Below, piece after piece: positions 27,262 to 34,115 of a stretch of DNA of 44,101 nt. The stretch lies in NCBI RefSeq assembly GCF_001544615.1, contig NZ_FCNV02000022.1:1-44101 (forward strand), read 5' to 3'. The DNA is from Caballeronia concitans (GTDB taxonomy: Bacteria > Pseudomonadota > Gammaproteobacteria > Burkholderiales > Burkholderiaceae). Under the pieces are notes generated by a model. The model saw nothing but the letters and a program-made list of their open reading frames with translations, had not been told where the DNA came from and did no database searches. Made by a program: the position numbers and the translations under genes. Position 1 is the stretch's first letter. Every line of letters starts with the position of its first letter.

Positions 27262-27624
27262 ATGGCTGGCGTAGGAAGCGAAAAGGTATTCGAGAACGAC
27301 AAGGTGATCGTATGGAACTTTGTGCTCGAACCGGGCGAAGAGACGCCCGTTCATACGCACGAGCATTCGTATATGTGGTACGCGATAGAAGGTGCGCCGC
27401 TGCATATCTACGACAAGGACGGCGCGGACCTCGGCATCTTCGAAGTACCGACGGGCGCGGTGTATTCGCTCAAGTGTCAGGACGGCTATCTCGAAGTGCT
27501 GTCGGAAATCGGCAAGGGCGCACGCGTGCCCGCGACTCACAAGGCACGCAATGACGGCGATCGGCCGTATCGCGAAGTGCTTGTCGAATATAAGGACGCA
27601 ATGCCGGCGGGAGGATCGGTTTGA
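27262..27624 (+). CDS. Small cupin-domain protein
   Basis: The ATG at 27262 follows AGGAGACAACC. The 120-residue product is a single cupin barrel: 'NFVLEPGEETPVHTHEHSYM' carries the His-x-His and following His of cupin motif 1, and 'GIFEVPTGAVYSLKCQDGYL' corresponds to the second motif region. It is cytosolic. It follows dadA by 60 bases in the same direction and is likely co-transcribed. Such stand-alone cupins can be metal-dependent isomerases, dioxygenases or binding proteins; the sequence does not decide. Confidence 0.85.
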   Translation: MAGVGSEKVFENDKVIVWNFVLEPGEETPVHTHEHSYMWYAIEGAPLHIYDKDGADLGIFEVPTGAVYSLKCQDGYLEVLSEIGKGARVPATHKARNDGDRPYREVLVEYKDAMPAGGSV

Positions 27625-27656
27625 ACCGCTAGTGACGTAAGGCTGGTCCACGTCTT

Positions 27657-27703
27657 GTTTGCAAGCCGCCGCCGCGTACACGTTCGAAGCGGCGGTTGCA
27701 AAC
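27657..27703. repeat. Long imperfect hairpin after the cupin gene
   Basis: GTTTGCAAGCCGCCGC (27657-27672) pairs with GCGGCGGTTGCAAAC (27689-27703), with one bulged base and a 16-base loop. This is the strongest hairpin in the area. It lies 33 bases after the cupin stop. It lacks a clear U-run, so it may be a processing/stability element or part of a small repeat rather than a simple terminator. Confidence 0.6.
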
Positions 27704-27815
27704 GGCGCCGACACGATCGAAGTCCCTGTTCGCCCTGCCGCCTCCTGTCGAGGGAGGAAGAACGTCTGATTGCGGGACGACAGTACCGACTTCCTTTGTT
27801 GAGGGACATTGCAAA

Positions 27816-27833
27816 GCGGCAGTTCACTGCCGC
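27816..27833. repeat. Short perfect hairpin
   Basis: GCGGCAGTTCACTGCCGC has an 8-bp stem with a 2-base loop. It overlaps the stop region of the minus-strand gene ending at 27824. It could act as an exit signal for that gene or be chance. Confidence 0.4.
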
Positions 27834-28138
27834 GACCACGGACGCACAGGCTCCATGCGCGTGTGCAACGCTCGGCCAACAAGCGAGTCCGCATTGCGAA
27901 TCAGGCTTCGTACGCAGTCGTCCACCGCTGCCTTCGAGACCTTACTAACACTCGCCGCCGCGACGAGGGCATCATAGCCATCGGTGACGTCAGTCATCGA
28001 CACTTCATAGCCGTAGCCGGCCTCCATCCATTGCAGGGCGCAAAGCGCACACTCCATCGCAAAGCGCGACTGCTTGGTCTCGAAATCTCGCGCGGCTCGT
28101 ATGAGCGTCTTCGGATCGGTCGGACTTTGTCTTGGCAT
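27824..28138 (-). CDS. Hypothetical protein, about 104 residues
   Basis: I do not recognise the family. The ATG at 28138 gives 'MPRQSPTDPKTLIRAARDFE' with natural composition; the frame is open upstream to 28300, but there it is antisense to the small gene at 28196. The product has a helical core ('FAMECALCALQWMEAGYGYE') and a second helix 'ALVAAASVSKVSKAAVDDCV'. It is soluble, with no signal peptide, and no strong ribosome binding site is visible. It sits divergent from the small gene at 28196. Confidence 0.45.
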   Translation of the reverse strand: MPRQSPTDPKTLIRAARDFETKQSRFAMECALCALQWMEAGYGYEVSMTDVTDGYDALVAAASVSKVSKAAVDDCVRSLIRNADSLVGRALHTRMEPVRPWSRQ

Positions 28139-28195
28139 AATGCGATGGACCCACGAGCTTTGACTCCCTATGCCTCTCCGACCGGTCGCAGCCGC

Positions 28196-28372
28196 ATGAA
28201 ACGCAAACCGCCTCGCGGCACGCTGGTGCGCTATGAGGCTCGCATCGTCGAGGTGCTGGGCGAAGCGCGCGGCCAACGGATCATGATTCGGTCGATTCAT
28301 GCGGATGGCAGCGAACGCCTCACGGCAGTCAAGCTGAACAGTCTGCGGGCGTTGGACGATCAGCTCTTCTAA
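28196..28372 (+). CDS. Small basic protein of unknown function, 58 residues
   Basis: The start at 28196 gives 'MKRKPPRGTLVRYEARIVEV', then 'ARGQRIMIRSIHADGSERLT' and 'AVKLNSLRALDDQLF'. Short strands and the R-G-T-x-V-R-Y start are reminiscent of small SH3-like barrels of unknown function that occur in Burkholderia, often near mobile DNA; that comparison is from memory of the general pattern. An earlier ATG at 28145 is in frame and would add 17 residues. The gene ends seven bases before a hairpin and is convergent with the HU gene. Confidence 0.55.
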   Translation: MKRKPPRGTLVRYEARIVEVLGEARGQRIMIRSIHADGSERLTAVKLNSLRALDDQLF

Positions 28373-28378
28373 ACTAGA

Positions 28379-28399
28379 GCGGCTGCATGACTGAGCCGC
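28379..28399. terminator. Possible shared terminator hairpin
   Basis: GCGGCT (28379-28384) pairs with AGCCGC (28394-28399) between two convergent genes. On the minus strand the stem is followed by TCTAGTTTAG, a weak T-rich run. It may serve the HU gene; evidence is modest. Confidence 0.4.
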
Positions 28400-28405
28400 C
28401 GTCGT

Positions 28406-28684
28406 TCACGCTTGGTTGACGGCGTCTTTGAAACTCTTGCCGGCCGTGAACTTGACGGTCTTGGCTGCCGCGATCTCGATCATCTCACCCGTCTGCGGAT
28501 TTCGACCGGTTCGTGCGGCCCGCTCACCGGTCCCGAACGACCCGAAGCCGATCAGCTGAACGGCGTCCCCCGCGGCCACTGCTTTTGAAATCGTCTCAAG
28601 CACCGCATTGATGGTCTCTTCTGCCGCGACCTTGCTCGTGCCCGACTCCGACGCCACGGCGTCGATCAGTTCCTGCTTGTTCAT
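28406..28684 (-). CDS. HU-family DNA-binding protein
   Basis: The 92-residue product starts '[20 protein letters not shown]' at 28684, behind GAGGAAGAG. The upstream part of the open frame is antisense to the integrase remnant and is not used. The HU body is complete: dimerisation helices, '[20 protein letters not shown]' and the DNA-binding arm '[20 protein letters not shown]', ending '[14 protein letters not shown]'. HU proteins bend DNA and help recombination and replication. This copy is head-to-head with a broken integrase and may belong to a mobile element rather than being the housekeeping HU. Confidence 0.93.
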   Translation of the reverse strand: MNKQELIDAVASESGTSKVAAEETINAVLETISKAVAAGDAVQLIGFGSFGTGERAARTGRNPQTGEMIEIAAAKTVKFTAGKSFKDAVNQA

Positions 28685-28699
28685 TGAAGTCTCTTCCTC

Positions 28700-29480
28700 A
28701 CCGGCGCTCCTGCCGACACCGCTCGAAACGCTCGCTATCCCGGCAGGTCTCGACGGCGCTGCTGGATCGAACCGAGCCGCGACGGGCCGTGCGCAAATCG
28801 CGGCGAATAACGATCTGGATGCCGTTCGCGCCTGGCTGTCGCGCTTCGCCGATACGAAAACCACCTTCGAGACCTATCGCAAGGAAGTCGAGCGACTGTT
28901 GCTTTGGGCCGTCGTCGCGATGGAAAGGCCCCTTTCCTCGTTGACCCATGAAGACTGCCTTCGCTACCAGCAGTTCCTCGCCGACCCGCAGCCCACCGCC
29001 ACGTGGGTAGCCGGGGGCGGTCGCAAACATCCGCGCGGCGACCCGCGCTGGCGGCCGTTCTACGGGCGGCTCTCGCCGTCCAGTCAACGCCAGGCGGTTG
29101 TCATCCTGAACGCCATGTTCTCGTGGCTGGTGCAAGCTGGTTACCTTGCTGGCAATCCGGTGTCGCTCTCGCGCCAGCGCACTCGCCATGCCGCGCCGCG
29201 CACAACTCGTTACCTTGAGCCGAGCCTCTGGCAGCAGGTCAAGGACTTCATCGTGACGATGCCCAGGGAAACGGAGCGGGAGAAAGCCCATGCGTACCGT
29301 GCCCGATGGCTGTTCACGCTGCTCTATCTCGGCGGGCTGCGCATCGCGGAGTCGGCGCGAATACGATGGGACAGTTTTTCGTGCGTCGCGATGCCGACGG
29401 CGCGCTGCGCTGGTGGCTCAACGTCCACGGCAAGGGCGACAAGCAACGGCTGGTGCCGGCCAATGTCTACGGTCGCTGGC
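28700..29480 (+). pseudogene. Tyrosine recombinase (integrase), truncated and frameshifted
   Basis: The sequence matches a common Burkholderia site-specific integrase: '[20 protein letters not shown]', '[20 protein letters not shown]', the SAM-like core-binding domain ('LLLWAVVAMERPLSSLTHED'), 'MFSWLVQAGYLAGNPVSLSR', and the first catalytic-Arg region 'LFTLLYLGGLRIAES'. Near 29355-29365 the frame shifts: the continuation 'NTMGQFFVRRDADGALRWWL' and 'NVHGKGDKQRLVPAN' is in the next frame. After about 29475 homology ends, so the His-x-x-Arg and Tyr motifs are missing. The natural start is unclear, since the left edge runs into the HU promoter. It cannot be active. Confidence 0.85.
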
Positions 29481-29617
29481 GGCGAGGATCGTTAGTTGCG
29501 CAATCGCTTATCAACGCGTCCGCTGGAACTTCGACCCGGCACGCTGTCATGCTCATTTTCGGCGTGCATCGTGTTCACGAACTCGGGCCCAAATTCGTGC
29601 CTCTGGTTTGGGGCCCC

Positions 29618-29639
29618 TAACCGCGCGAATAAGCGGTTA
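29618..29639. repeat. Hairpin after the integrase remnant
   Basis: TAACCGC (29618-29624) pairs with GCGGTTA (29633-29639) around an 8-base loop and is followed by TATTG. It lies in the short stretch of foreign-looking DNA between the broken integrase and the channel gene. It may be a weak terminator or an end of lost mobile DNA. Confidence 0.4.
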
Positions 29640-29855
29640 TATTGCCAGCTTGGTTCAATACGGCATCCGGAGACCGTCACGTGCAGCGCCTGACGGGCAT
29701 CAGAGGCACATCAGCGACGCAGCACTCGTGCAACGGCCCGCGCCCACGCTGCCTACACTATTCGGCGTATCGTCTGCAACGCCGCAGGTTTCCGATCCGC
29801 CCGACCGATCCAACGCGCGCTCGAAGACATCGGTTGTCCCACACCCGGAGAGTCC

Positions 29856-31046
29856 ATGTTCGGCAATCACTTGCGTATCGAACGCGGAGCCGACTGGACT
29901 CAGGTCCACGTCGCCACCGACAGTTGGGCCATCGCGACGCTGCTCGTCGCGATTCTGCTTCTGGGCATTCTTCTCGCGAGCACGATCTGCTATTACGTGA
30001 CGCGATCGATCATGTTGAGCATGGTCAACCGGCTCGCGCGCAAGGAGGGCCGCAAGTGGCTGATCGCTGCCGGGCGCCACAAGGTGTTTCACCGGCTTGC
30101 GCCGCTTGTGCCCGCGGCGATCGTCTACGCGTCCGCGCCGACCCTATCCGGCCTGACGTTTCCCTTGATCCCGGTACTCGGGCGACCCATTGCCGTGCTC
30201 GCCGCCTGCTACATGGTCTACACGCTGGTGCGAGCGGCGCTAGCACTGCGCGACAGCATCGCGGAACGCTACAGCCAGGTTCCTTACGCGACCGAGCGGC
30301 CTATCAAGAGTTTCTTGCAGATCGCGACCATCGCCGTCTATCTGATCGCGCTGGTCGGCATTGTGTCGCTGTTAATCGGCCGCTCGCCGGTCTATCTTCT
30401 CACTGGCCTGAGTGCGATCACCGCACTGCTCATCATCATCTTTCGAGATTCACTGCTCGGGTTCGTGGCCAGTATCCAGCTCGCGGCCTACGACATGGTG
30501 CGCGTAGGCGACTGGATCGAAGTGCCCGGCTTCCTCGCTGACGGCACTGTGATCGATATCGCGCTGAATACCATCAAGGTCCGGAACTTCGACAACACCA
30601 TCGTGATGCTGCCAAGCCAGATTCTCCTCACGCATAGCATAAGGAACTGGCGGGGCATGACCGAGGCGGGCGCGCGTCGTCTGCGTCACGCGATTCATTT
30701 CGATGTGGATAGTGTGCGCTTTCCCGACGACGGGATGCTCGCGCGACTAAGCGAGCGCATCGATCATCCGCTCGCCCTCCCCGAAGGCGAGCGGCGCACC
30801 AATCTGGGCTTGTACCGGCACTACCTCAGCGGCTATCTGCGCGAGCATCAGGCGGTACGTTGCGACCTGCCGCTCGTGATCCGTCACGTGCAATCTCAGG
30901 CACCCATCGTCGCGCTGGAGATTTGCCTGTATATCGATGAAACGCGCTGGGAGCCGTATGAAAGTCTGCTGTCGGACATGCTCGATCATGCGTACGGCAT
31001 CGCACCGTTCTTCGACCTGCGCTGCTGGCAACGCGAACGTTCTTGA
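29856..31046 (+). CDS. MscS-family mechanosensitive channel, YbdG-like
   Basis: The 396-residue inner-membrane channel starts at an ATG behind CGGAGAG. It has about five hydrophobic segments in the first 200 residues ('AIATLLVAILLLGILLAST' and others), then the MscS pore/beta domain: 'GLSAITALLIIIFRDSLLGF', 'VASIQLAAYDMVRVGDWIEV', 'GTVIDIALNTIKVRNFDNTI' and 'MLPSQILLTHSIRNWRGMTE'. The long C-terminal cytosolic region ('WEPYESLLSDMLDHAYGIAP') is like E. coli YbdG rather than MscS itself. Such channels release solutes under osmotic down-shock or modulate other responses. It stands alone between integrase debris and an IS element. Confidence 0.92.
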   Translation: MFGNHLRIERGADWTQVHVATDSWAIATLLVAILLLGILLASTICYYVTRSIMLSMVNRLARKEGRKWLIAAGRHKVFHRLAPLVPAAIVYASAPTLSGLTFPLIPVLGRPIAVLAACYMVYTLVRAALALRDSIAERYSQVPYATERPIKSFLQIATIAVYLIALVGIVSLLIGRSPVYLLTGLSAITALLIIIFRDSLLGFVASIQLAAYDMVRVGDWIEVPGFLADGTVIDIALNTIKVRNFDNTIVMLPSQILLTHSIRNWRGMTEAGARRLRHAIHFDVDSVRFPDDGMLARLSERIDHPLALPEGERRTNLGLYRHYLSGYLREHQAVRCDLPLVIRHVQSQAPIVALEICLYIDETRWEPYESLLSDMLDHAYGIAPFFDLRCWQRERS

Positions 31047-31566
31047 CGGCGCCCTAAAGAGGCGCGCGCTACGACCCACAGCTCTACACCAGCCGATCCG
31101 ACGAGTCGCAGCATACTGTGAAGCGCCTGAGGCAAGGCATGGCGTGAAGCGCCTGAGTTCGAATTCGTCAAGAGGCGGCTGACTCGACGGTACGCGACTG
31201 TCTTGCGGATACTAGCTCGCGCCTCAGCAAGCGTCTGTTCGCTGTCTTTGTGTCGCGGAGACGGCTGTGCAGAAAGATATGCCGCTCCTACCTTGAGGTA
31301 ATCGCAGGCACTTGTATCTGAAAAAGCAATCCGGCCAACCAACAAAGAGCGTGTGCTCATCAAGACGGCGACATCGACGTTGGTTGCGCCCGCAAAGCGT
31401 TCGGCCGCGATAGGTCTCCATCCATTCGGTGACCGCGTGATGAGCCGACGGTTGCGTGAGGCCATCGCGTGGCAATGTCTTTCCGTCACACCGGCTCGCA
31501 GGCCGATGATTGAGCCTAGCAGTCATCCGAATGTCCGACGACCTGTCCGGTCGAATGACCGGAAAT
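31047..31566. other. Gene-free stretch left of the IS1182 element
   Basis: No convincing gene. Minus-strand frames across 30986-31526 have unnatural composition and partly overlap the channel gene. A 14-base direct repeat (31118 and 31144) lies here. Confidence 0.35.
31118..31157. repeat. Short direct repeat, 26-base period
   Basis: GTGAAGCGCCTGAG occurs at 31118-31131 and 31144-31157. Only two copies are present, with no clear role. Confidence 0.6.
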
Positions 31567-33207
31567 GGCCGAGGGTGTGTGAAAACTGCTTTCTTGCCGC
31601 AAGGATGAGTTCAATTGGCCTGCCCAGAGAGTATTTCGGTAAACCTGAGGGCCATCATCCAAACGTCATATGCGAAAAGACAGGCCCCTCGGGCCTCAGC
31701 TTCCGACCATCTTCATGGCCCTCATGGTTTTCGCGACTCCGAGTATGTTTATGACGCGTTTGAGGTTGTAGGCAAGCACCTGAAGGCTCATCTCGGCGCT
31801 CACCCGCTTGAGCGTCCGCGTCAGAAAATGTGTCGCACCCATCCACTGCTTGAGCGTGCCGAAAACATGCTCGACAGTGCTTCGTCGGATAGTCATTGCA
31901 TCTGGCTTCCGATCGAGCCGTCGCTGCATCGCTTCGAGTATGGCTTCGTGCTCCCATCGTCGGATGCGGCGATAGTCGCTGGGCGAACATCGCTCCTTTA
32001 AATGACAATGCGGGCATGCGCTGGACCAGTAAACTTGAAGATTCATGCCGTGTTCGACTGTCGTGAATCGACGAATCGCACGTTCGCCGGCGGGGCATCG
32101 ATATTCGTCGTGCCTTGCAACGTAGATAAAGTCGCGCTTGGTAAAGAGGCCTTTCTTTCTTGACGCTGATGTGAGCGGCTTTGGGACATACGCCGTGATA
32201 CCTGCCAGTTCGCACGCCCGGATATCCGGACCGCTGAAATAACCTCGATCGGCCAGAGCCTTCAATCGAGACTTGCCCATCGCCTTTCTTGCCGCAATCG
32301 CCATTCCGCTAAGTTGTCCGTGATCGCTTCCGACATTCGTCACTTCGTGTTCAACGATCAGATGATGCTTTGCGTCCACGGCGACCTGAACGTTGTAGCC
32401 CACTGTTCCGGTTCTTTTGCCACCGCTGGTCATCGAGCGTGAATCCGGATCTGTGAGAGATAGCTGTTTGTCCGGTTGGTTTTTTATCTGCTTTCGGATC
32501 TGCTCGAGCTCTCGCATCTGTTGGCGTAAGCGGGCGATCTTCTCGTGCAAGCGCACCGTCTTCACATCGAAACCCGTTGGGCTGGTGCGGTCTGCGCTTT
32601 CGATCGCGTCGAGGTAGCGTTGCACGCTTTCTTCAATTTGCTGCTGACGCTTGTCGATCTTGCCTTCCGTGTAGTTCCGGTCACGACTGTTCACAGCTTT
32701 GAACTTACTGCCATCGATGGCCACCGTATCGCCGGAGAGCAGCTTCAGCCCTCGGCACAACTCGACGAAACGGCGACACACGTTGCGAATAGCTGGACAG
32801 TTGTCGCGGCGAAAGTCTGCGATGGTCTTGAAGTCTGGCGCCAAGCGTCCCGTCAGCCACATCAACTCGATATTGCGTTGACAATCACGTTCGAGACGCC
32901 GGCTGGAAGGTATGCGATTCAGATAGCCGTAAATATAGATCTTGAGCATCACACTCGGATGATATGACGGGCGCCCTGTGGTGGCGGGCGTAGCGCCGCC
33001 GAATCCGAGTTCCTCAAGATCCAATTCGGCGACGAAGACGTCCACGATCCTGACCGGGTTGTCCTGTCCTATATAGTCGTCGACGCATTCGGGAAGAAGT
33101 GAAACCTGCTTGCGGTCATCGCCTTCAACGAATCGCTTCATGAGTCACCCGGTCTCAGTGAGTTGATTCAGTGTAGGCGATCAATGCGTTTTCACACACC
33201 CTCGGCC
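31567..33207 (-). mobile_element. IS1182-family insertion sequence, apparently intact
   Basis: The element is bounded by perfect 20-base inverted repeats GGCCGAGGGTGTGTGAAAAC at 31567-31586 and its complement at 33188-33207, giving about 1641 bases. The outermost GGCC is a palindrome, so it could be the terminal four bases or a 4-base target duplication (then the element is 31571-33203). It holds one intact transposase gene. Its right end lies about 130 bases upstream of the response-regulator promoter. Perfect ends and an open gene point to a recent arrival. Confidence 0.88.
31696..33141 (-). CDS. IS1182-family transposase, intact
   Basis: The 481-residue transposase has the N-terminal domain 'MKRFVEGDDRKQVSLLPECV' and 'GRPSYHPSVMLKIYIYGYLN', followed by 'LERDCQRNIELMWLTGRLAP' and 'DFKTIADFRRDN'. 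DDE-type catalytic segments are visible: 'GDTVAIDGSKFKA' (first Asp), 'LKALADRGYFSG' (second Asp) and 'RRSTVEHVFGTLKQWMG' (Glu). A Cys/His cluster, 'CPHCHLKERC', is typical of the family. The frame is unbroken from ATG to stop and lies well inside the inverted repeats. A 24-codon relic of a related gene occurs at 42875. Confidence 0.95.
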   Translation of the reverse strand: MKRFVEGDDRKQVSLLPECVDDYIGQDNPVRIVDVFVAELDLEELGFGGATPATTGRPSYHPSVMLKIYIYGYLNRIPSSRRLERDCQRNIELMWLTGRLAPDFKTIADFRRDNCPAIRNVCRRFVELCRGLKLLSGDTVAIDGSKFKAVNSRDRNYTEGKIDKRQQQIEESVQRYLDAIESADRTSPTGFDVKTVRLHEKIARLRQQMRELEQIRKQIKNQPDKQLSLTDPDSRSMTSGGKRTGTVGYNVQVAVDAKHHLIVEHEVTNVGSDHGQLSGMAIAARKAMGKSRLKALADRGYFSGPDIRACELAGITAYVPKPLTSASRKKGLFTKRDFIYVARHDEYRCPAGERAIRRFTTVEHGMNLQVYWSSACPHCHLKERCSPSDYRRIRRWEHEAILEAMQRRLDRKPDAMTIRRSTVEHVFGTLKQWMGATHFLTRTLKRVSAEMSLQVLAYNLKRVINILGVAKTMRAMKMVGS

Positions 33208-33335
33208 GGGTGCCGCCCCATGAGGGAGGCCGTACCCGACCCGTATGCGACGCCCGCGCCTCGACGCGCTGAATGACTGCTGTCAAGGGGTGAACCGCCT
33301 CTCACGTCCGTCGCTTTTTCACGACGAAAGCAAGC

Positions 33336-33352
33336 CTTAAGCCGCCTTTAAG
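33336..33352. promoter_or_regulatory. PmrA-box-like direct repeat upstream of the regulator
   Basis: CTTAAG-CCGCC-TTTAAG: two 6-base half-sites spaced by five bases, 44 bases before the response-regulator ATG. This matches the layout of boxes bound by PmrA/QseB-type OmpR-family regulators (CTTAAG-N5-CTTAAG). Eleven bases further on lies GACACT (33364-33369), a weak but correctly placed -10. A very similar box with the same 11-base spacing to a better -10 precedes the efflux operon. It suggests autoregulation. Confidence 0.6.
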
Positions 33353-33395
33353 CAGCGGGAGAGGACACTCCACAGAGTTACCCTGAGATAAGTCG

Positions 33396-34070
33396 ATGCG
33401 ACTGCTTCTAATTGCGGACGACGAACAGATTGCCGAGACCATTGCGACCGCTCTGCGCAGCATGGGCTACATCGTTGACTGCGCCGATCACAGCCGATGT
33501 TCCGGATGTTCGCTCGACAACAACCGTCCCTATGACCTCGTGCTCATCGATGCATCCCACCAAAAAGCGCGATGGCGAGATTCTCTGACCAATTGTCGCG
33601 GAAGAAACGCTGCGGTGCCGATTATTATCCTGACTGAGGACGACGAGTTTCAAAGCAGTGTGTCGGACGCGGCGGCCGACGACTATCTCGTGAAGCCGTT
33701 CGATCTTTACCAGTTAGCCGCGACGGTCCAGTCGTTACTTCGCCGAAACGGGCCCCGACTGTGTCCATGGCGCCACGGCGAACTCGAACTCGACGTAGCC
33801 TCGCACGAAGTCAAGAGAGCCGACGTTACACTTGACGTTACACCGCTTGAATTCAATCTGCTTGCGCTACTTATGGAGGCGCCTACGCGTGTGTTGCGTA
33901 GAGACGAGCTGCACGCCAAGCTCCTCGAATGGGGTTGCGACACAAGCAGTAGTACGGTCGAACAGCTCATCGAGGATGCTAGGTCGAAGATCGGTGCTGA
34001 AGAGATCGTGACGGTGAGAGGTGTCGGCTATCGCCTGAAGGCTGGACGACAAGCGACGCTACGACTATAA
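33396..34070 (+). CDS. OmpR/PhoB-family response regulator, orphan
   Basis: This is a 224-residue two-domain regulator. The receiver (1-115) has the acidic pair Asp8/Asp9 ('LIADDEQIAE'), phospho-acceptor Asp52 ('DLVLIDASH'), Thr80 ('IIILTEDDE') and Lys100 ('DYLVKPFD'). The DNA-binding winged helix (125-220) has 'LDVTPLEFNLLALLMEAPTR', 'VLRRDELHAKLLEW' and 'IVTVRGVGYRLKAG'. An unusual Cys-x-x-Cys (Cys35, Cys38) sits in the loop after helix 1, where relatives have a simple 'DGEAAL'-type turn. No histidine kinase is adjacent. It is convergent with the efflux operon (45 bases between stops). Boxes like those of PmrA/QseB regulators lie upstream of both. Confidence 0.93.
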   Translation: MRLLLIADDEQIAETIATALRSMGYIVDCADHSRCSGCSLDNNRPYDLVLIDASHQKARWRDSLTNCRGRNAAVPIIILTEDDEFQSSVSDAAADDYLVKPFDLYQLAATVQSLLRRNGPRLCPWRHGELELDVASHEVKRADVTLDVTPLEFNLLALLMEAPTRVLRRDELHAKLLEWGCDTSSSTVEQLIEDARSKIGAEEIVTVRGVGYRLKAGRQATLRL

Positions 34071-34115
34071 ATTTCAGCCGGCATCCAGACCACCTGAACG
34101 CGAGCAGTGGCGAAA

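Noticed and set aside
30986-31489. 167-codon minus-strand frame
   Set aside because: Its end overlaps the channel gene and its composition is not protein-like; no ribosome binding site.
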